Origin: Spirochaeta sp.
Lineage (GTDB): Bacteria > Spirochaetota > Spirochaetia > Sphaerochaetales > Sphaerochaetaceae
Length of the DNA stretch: 5,113 nt
Assembly: GCA_020054965.1 (NCBI GenBank)
Contig: JAIMZO010000134.1
Coordinates: forward strand, 1 to 5,113
Reading direction: 5' to 3'
Part shown: piece by piece, positions 5,098-5,113 of the stretch
Numbering within the stretch: the stretch's first letter is position 1
Layout of the letters: the number at the start of each line of letters is the position of its first letter
Position numbers and translations under genes: made by a program
The notes under the pieces: model-generated
What the model was told of the DNA's origin: nothing
Databases searched by the model: none
The model's input: the letters and a program-made list of their open reading frames with translations, nothing else

Positions 5098-5113
5098 AGA
5101 TCGGAAGAGCACA
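5098..5113. other. Illumina TruSeq adapter sequence (artefact)
   Basis: AGATCGGAAGAGCACA is identical to the first 16 bases of the standard Illumina TruSeq read-1 3' adapter. It is placed exactly at the end of the window and interrupts the transporter ATPase reading. A 16-base match at a terminus is very unlikely by chance, so these bases are not genomic and should be trimmed. The adjoining ATG at 5091-5093 is internal to the protein, not its true start. Confidence 0.97.

Overview
The window looks like a bacterial metagenome contig cut at both ends. Its last 16 bases (5098-5113) are an Illumina TruSeq adapter, so genomic sequence ends at about 5097. Three genes are intact or merely edge-truncated: a class II CPD photolyase, a Nudix hydrolase, and a fused two-ATPase subunit of a dipeptide/oligopeptide ABC importer. 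The host is uncertain. Several Sec/lipoprotein-type leaders, mixed base composition near 50% GC and the gene content would suit a Sphaerochaeta-like spirochaete, but nothing here proves it.

Layout: 1-996 (minus) is a photolyase open across the left edge. 1083-1690 (minus) is a probable exported or lipoprotein gene whose reading is spread over several frames; its likely original stop overlaps an in-frame ATG of the photolyase ORF as ATGA. 1691-1760 is a short divergent intergenic region. 1761-2124 (plus) holds an unrecognised, possibly frameshifted gene. 2212-2622 (plus) holds a clearly recognisable but broken DsrE/YchN-family gene. 2612-2737 (minus) is a 41-codon ORF with a convincing lipoprotein signal peptide and Shine-Dalgarno site. 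2888-3334 (plus) is the Nudix hydrolase, with a small perfect palindrome upstream. 3335-3458 is a convergent intergenic region with only a weak terminator candidate. 3459-5097 (minus) is the transporter ATPase, missing its first Walker A motif to the contig end.

The central 1.5 kb (1083-2622) differs from its flanks. Protein-family signals are visible but scattered across frames, with internal stops, while both flanks read cleanly for hundreds of codons. This is either a real island of gene decay or a low-quality or chimeric stretch of assembly; read mapping would separate the two. I see no tRNA, rRNA, CRISPR array, IS element or convincing new multi-gene system.
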